Assembly: GCA_002366565.1 (NCBI GenBank)
Contig: DFBJ01000007.1
Location: forward strand, 1-64,000
Direction: 5' to 3'
Origin: Bacteriovoracaceae bacterium UBA3083
GTDB lineage: Bacteria; Bdellovibrionota; Bacteriovoracia; Bacteriovoracales; Bacteriovoracaceae
Length of the DNA: 64,000 nucleotides
The stretch's first letter is position 1, and each line of letters starts with the position of its first letter. The notes beneath the pieces were generated by a model. It was given only the letters and a program-made list of their open reading frames with translations, ran no database searches and was not told the DNA's origin. The translations under genes were made by a program, and so were the position numbers. This document shows, one piece after another, positions 61,134 through 64,000 of this stretch.

Positions 61134-62036
61134 ATGATTGAAACTTCTCAGTTACAAACGTTAGTTGCCGTAGCAAGAGCTAAGAGCTTTTCAAAAGCTG
61201 CAGAAGACCTAAGTGTTACTCAGTCTGCAATATCTCAGAGTATAAAGAATCTAGAGAATAAGATTGAAGTGAAGTTATTTAAACGTTCTGGGAAGAAAGT
61301 TGTTCTAACTCCAGAAGGGGAAAAACTATTTTCTCTAGCTTCTAACTTCTTAGGAAATCTTGGAGAAACATTAGAAGAAATTCAAAATGATAAAGAAAGC
61401 ATGTCTGGTAAAGTTAGAATCGGTACTTTAACAGGTGTAGGTAAGTCTTGGCTTGCTCATGAAATGCTAGAATACGCAAAGAAGTGGGAAGACCTAACTG
61501 TTCAAATTACACTTGGTTTTCAGGAAGACCTGGTTAGAGCATTTGAGAGTTACCAATTAGACTTTTTAATTTTACCTGAGGAATCACTTCCATCTGTTGG
61601 TGAGAAGACTCTTCTAAGTGAGGAAGTGTCTACAGTCGTTTACCCAAAAGATACTGAATTTGACATTGATCCTGAGAATATTACTTTTGAAGATATTTCA
61701 ACTCTACCTACAATTCTATTTGAACAAGAAGATCACTTACTTCAAAAGTGGTGTAAAGATATCTTTGGTAAATTTCCAAAGAAGTTAAATGTTCGTTATT
61801 CAATAAACTCTCATGGAAATATGCTTCAAGCTGTTCAGCAAGGAATGGGAATGGCCGTTGTTCCTAAGCATGTTTTAAACAGATCTTACTTTAAAGATAA
61901 AGTTAATACTTTAGGTGAGAAGTTTGAAGTGTCCAATGGGAAATTCTATATTGTTCACCATAAAGGTAGTGAAGAACTTCTTCGAATTCAATCTACTTTA
62001 TCCATGCTAATAAATAGTGATAGTCCACTAAACTAA
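61134..62036 (+). CDS. LysR-type transcriptional regulator
   Basis: 300 residues. Helix-turn-helix FSKAAEDLSVTQSAISQSIKNLE (in parts), then a periplasmic-binding-like effector domain from about 90 (GKVRIGTLTGVGKSW). AAGGA before the ATG. Its stop is directly before the start of the next gene, so the two are coupled; the target is not evident. Confidence 0.92.
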   Translation: MIETSQLQTLVAVARAKSFSKAAEDLSVTQSAISQSIKNLENKIEVKLFKRSGKKVVLTPEGEKLFSLASNFLGNLGETLEEIQNDKESMSGKVRIGTLTGVGKSWLAHEMLEYAKKWEDLTVQITLGFQEDLVRAFESYQLDFLILPEESLPSVGEKTLLSEEVSTVVYPKDTEFDIDPENITFEDISTLPTILFEQEDHLLQKWCKDIFGKFPKKLNVRYSINSHGNMLQAVQQGMGMAVVPKHVLNRSYFKDKVNTLGEKFEVSNGKFYIVHHKGSEELLRIQSTLSMLINSDSPLN

Positions 62037-63254
62037 ATGTCTGAATCTATAGACCTTAACAAATTTGCAGACCTGTTACCTTCTGAGTTAACAGGTCTTA
62101 TAAAGCAGATAAATAGCTGGGGCTTTGAATTAACTCTTGTCGGTGGAGCTGTAAGGGATTTTCTTTTATATGGTAGACTCTCTGACGATTTAGACTTTGA
62201 AGTTAGATCTTTTCAAAAAGTTACTGATACTCAATGGCCTGATACTTTTCAATCTCTTGTGAAAAAGATTGAAGGTATTGAAGACGCTGAAGTTGAAAAA
62301 TTAAGATTCAATATTATTCGCATAAAGCTTCCTTCGATAGAGTTAGAGGTTTCTAGTCCTCGAATTGAAATCTATGAAGAAGGTAAGGTTGAATACGGCC
62401 ACTCTGACTTTGACGTAAAGTTCTCAAGTGAATTTACTCATGAAGAGTCATTTGCAAGAAGAGACTTCTCTTTAAATGCCATGGGGATTGTTTGGAATAA
62501 TGATGGGAAGCTCGAGTTTGTAGACCCTTACCAGGGCCTTAAGTCAATCAAAGAGAAAGAGCTTGATTATCTTACTGATGACTTCTTAAAAGATCCTGTA
62601 CGATTTTTAAGAACTTTGAGGTTCAAAGTTGCACATAACCTTACACTATCTAGAAAACTGAAAGATAATATTGTTTATTTCAATTTAGATAAATTATCCC
62701 TTCATTACTTTGTTCAAGAAGGAAAGAAGATTGGATTAGAAAAGCTCGCAAGTGAGATGGACTTTGCTAGAAGAAAGTTTTCTACAAAGCTTCCATTGTG
62801 GGCAAGCGAGTTTCATAAGTTAAATACTAAAGAATTCTCTCGCTGTAATAGTTTATTAGAAGTGTTATTAAATTATTCACTTCAAAAAAATATTTCTGAT
62901 GAAGATATTATACTTCTTGGAGAGTCGTTTAAGTTAAAGCAGACTATAGTAAAAAAAATAGTAATGCTTAGTTTTTTTAAAGACTTTGATTTAAATACAT
63001 ATAAAGATAAGCTTAAAGAAGTTGATTTCTTTGATGTCATTGAAGATGAGACATTTATTAAAATCTCTAGACTATTTAAATCTATAGATAAAATAGAGGA
63101 AGACCTATTACAGTTTTACTTCAACCAAGATGATATAAGTATTCTTAGAGAGAGTATTATAAAAGATGAGCTCTTTGAAAAAATCCTCCCTACAATAAAT
63201 CGTGAGCATATTTCAATGCTAGGAATTTATTGTCATATAATAAAAAAACATTAA
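62037..63254 (+). CDS. CCA-adding enzyme/poly(A) polymerase family nucleotidyltransferase
   Basis: 405 residues. Class II nucleotidyltransferase head: LVGGAVRDFLL and SDDLDFEV (metal Asp pair), SFARRDFSLNAMGI, and DPVRFLRTLRF. The second half is helical. The family holds CCA-adding enzymes and poly(A) polymerases, not separable here by eye. Starts right after the LysR stop with no own ribosome site, so translated by coupling. Confidence 0.88.
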   Translation: MSESIDLNKFADLLPSELTGLIKQINSWGFELTLVGGAVRDFLLYGRLSDDLDFEVRSFQKVTDTQWPDTFQSLVKKIEGIEDAEVEKLRFNIIRIKLPSIELEVSSPRIEIYEEGKVEYGHSDFDVKFSSEFTHEESFARRDFSLNAMGIVWNNDGKLEFVDPYQGLKSIKEKELDYLTDDFLKDPVRFLRTLRFKVAHNLTLSRKLKDNIVYFNLDKLSLHYFVQEGKKIGLEKLASEMDFARRKFSTKLPLWASEFHKLNTKEFSRCNSLLEVLLNYSLQKNISDEDIILLGESFKLKQTIVKKIVMLSFFKDFDLNTYKDKLKEVDFFDVIEDETFIKISRLFKSIDKIEEDLLQFYFNQDDISILRESIIKDELFEKILPTINREHISMLGIYCHIIKKH

Positions 63255-63274
63255 TTTCTTGCTAAGATAAATGT

Positions 63275-63811
63275 ATGGAAATTGTCTCTTATGCAAATTT
63301 AAGCAAAGACATTCAAGAAGAATACATAGAAGAAATTAAAAGAATTTTCTTTGAATGTAGTTCTGTAAAAGTCTTTAAAGACGAAGAACATAGAGAAAGC
63401 TTTTTTTATAAATGGTGTGGTGATTACTTGAAACTATCTCCTCAATCATTTTTTATTTGTTTAATTGATAATAAAGTTGCTGGTTATCTTTCTGGATATA
63501 TGGACTCTAAGAATGCACTAGAGAAATTTATAATTCCAGGTCCTGAAGTTTTTGAGGACTGCTTTGATCAATTCCCAGCACACTTTCATATTAACTGTTG
63601 CCCCCACCATCAAGGAAAAGGCATTGGTAGAAGACTTGTAGAGCATTACTTATCGGAGTTAAATGACTCTGGAGTAGATGGTGTTCATCTTATTACTTCT
63701 ACAGATGCAGATAACCTTGGTTTCTATAGGGCCTTGGGATTTGAATACGAAATCCCTAGGCCCTTTAAATCTCATGAACTTCTGTTAATGGGGAGGGCAA
63801 TTGTTGCCTAA
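63275..63811 (+). CDS. GNAT family N-acetyltransferase
   Basis: 178 residues. Acetyl-CoA loop HHQGKGIGRRLVEHYL, then LITSTDADNLGFYRALGFEYE, the usual GNAT end. Substrate unknown. It lies 20 bases after the nucleotidyltransferase gene. Confidence 0.9.
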   Translation: MEIVSYANLSKDIQEEYIEEIKRIFFECSSVKVFKDEEHRESFFYKWCGDYLKLSPQSFFICLIDNKVAGYLSGYMDSKNALEKFIIPGPEVFEDCFDQFPAHFHINCCPHHQGKGIGRRLVEHYLSELNDSGVDGVHLITSTDADNLGFYRALGFEYEIPRPFKSHELLLMGRAIVA

Positions 63812-63883
63812 ATAAAATGTGTAGCTTCGATTCATCATATATGTCACAATACTATTAGTAAGGGGTAAATAGAGGATATATCT

Positions 63884-64000
63884 ATGGTTGATTTACATTC
63901 TATTCTAGCTGATCACAGGTCTAAGGGTTCTACAGAGACAACCAAGCTTAGTGATTCGCATAATTCCAATCCTACCAATTCAAAAATTCCAGACATTTTC
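63884..64000 (+). CDS. start of an unknown gene, cut by the right edge
   Basis: ATG at 63884 with AGAGGA 8 bases before it; open for 39 codons to the edge. The visible N-terminus (MVDLHSILADHRSKGSTETT) has no signal peptide and turns Ser/Asn-rich. Too short to classify. Confidence 0.55.
   Translation, partial: MVDLHSILADHRSKGSTETTKLSDSHNSNPTNSKIPDIF

Noticed and set aside
1..64000. tRNA, rRNA, insertion sequences and origins
   Set aside because: I looked through the gaps between genes and found no cloverleaf, rRNA, transposase or origin-like cluster that I could support by eye.

Overview
The window is about 36% GC by eye and gene-dense, with many exported hydrolases, many signal peptides and lipoboxes, and TTG/GTG starts. 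It carries a complete eukaryotic-type polyamine pathway, a diadenylate cyclase and an EF-G of the spirochaete/planctomycete/delta-proteobacterial type. This fits a Gram-negative predatory bacterium of the Bdellovibrionota, most like the marine Bacteriovoracales (Halobacteriovorax/Bacteriovorax). That placement is an inference from protein content, since no rRNA or tRNA gene lies in the window.

Layout. 0-4.4 kb: an exported fibre-like repeat protein (cut by the left edge), an anchored Asn/Ser-rich protein, an exported NADAR-domain protein and a small exported protein. 4.4-7.3 kb: rpsP-khpA, then a receiver-only response regulator coupled to a large SIS (MurQ/GKRP-like) protein, and tatA. 7.3-11.7 kb: queF, a ferrochelatase fused to an MFS transporter, and bacterioferritin with its ferredoxin. 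11.9-15.4 kb: exported phospholipase-D-like protein, RimK-like ATP-grasp ligase, MpaA-like lipoprotein amidase. 15.6-22.5 kb: polyamine genes, agmatinase and arginine decarboxylase on +, eukaryotic-type AdoMet decarboxylase, spermidine synthase and an EVE protein on -, with a histidine kinase between them. 22.7-31.2 kb: a PilZ-GAF-AAA-Fis regulator with a degenerate ATPase, yjbQ, then cdaA-cdaR-glmM-pdxJ-nnr-tsaE. 31.2-33.8 kb: an Rrf2 regulator overlapping a cysteine desulfurase, then HU.

33.9-45.4 kb: exported proteins of unknown function, a 1049-residue G8/beta-helix protein resembling CEMIP/TMEM2, an SCO-type copper protein group, and a near-consensus sigma-54 promoter followed by what looks like an unannotated structured small RNA (about 42186-42345). 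After it come an ankyrin protein, a PBP4-type carboxypeptidase and MarC. 45.4-55.9 kb: an island of exported enzymes (lysozyme-like protein, two paralogous subtilases, a possible clan-CD peptidase), two orphan solute-binding proteins and a very large lipoprotein. 56-64 kb: fusA, two trypsin-like proteases flanking an unknown exported protein, a LysR regulator, a CCA/poly(A) polymerase family protein, a GNAT acetyltransferase and the start of another gene.

Core metabolism (polyamines, c-di-AMP and amino-sugar supply, iron storage, queuosine) is interleaved with enzymes able to attack prey peptidoglycan, protein, lipid and polysaccharide. The most novel-looking signals are the sigma-54 small RNA, the ferrochelatase-MFS fusion, the exported NADAR protein and the G8 protein.
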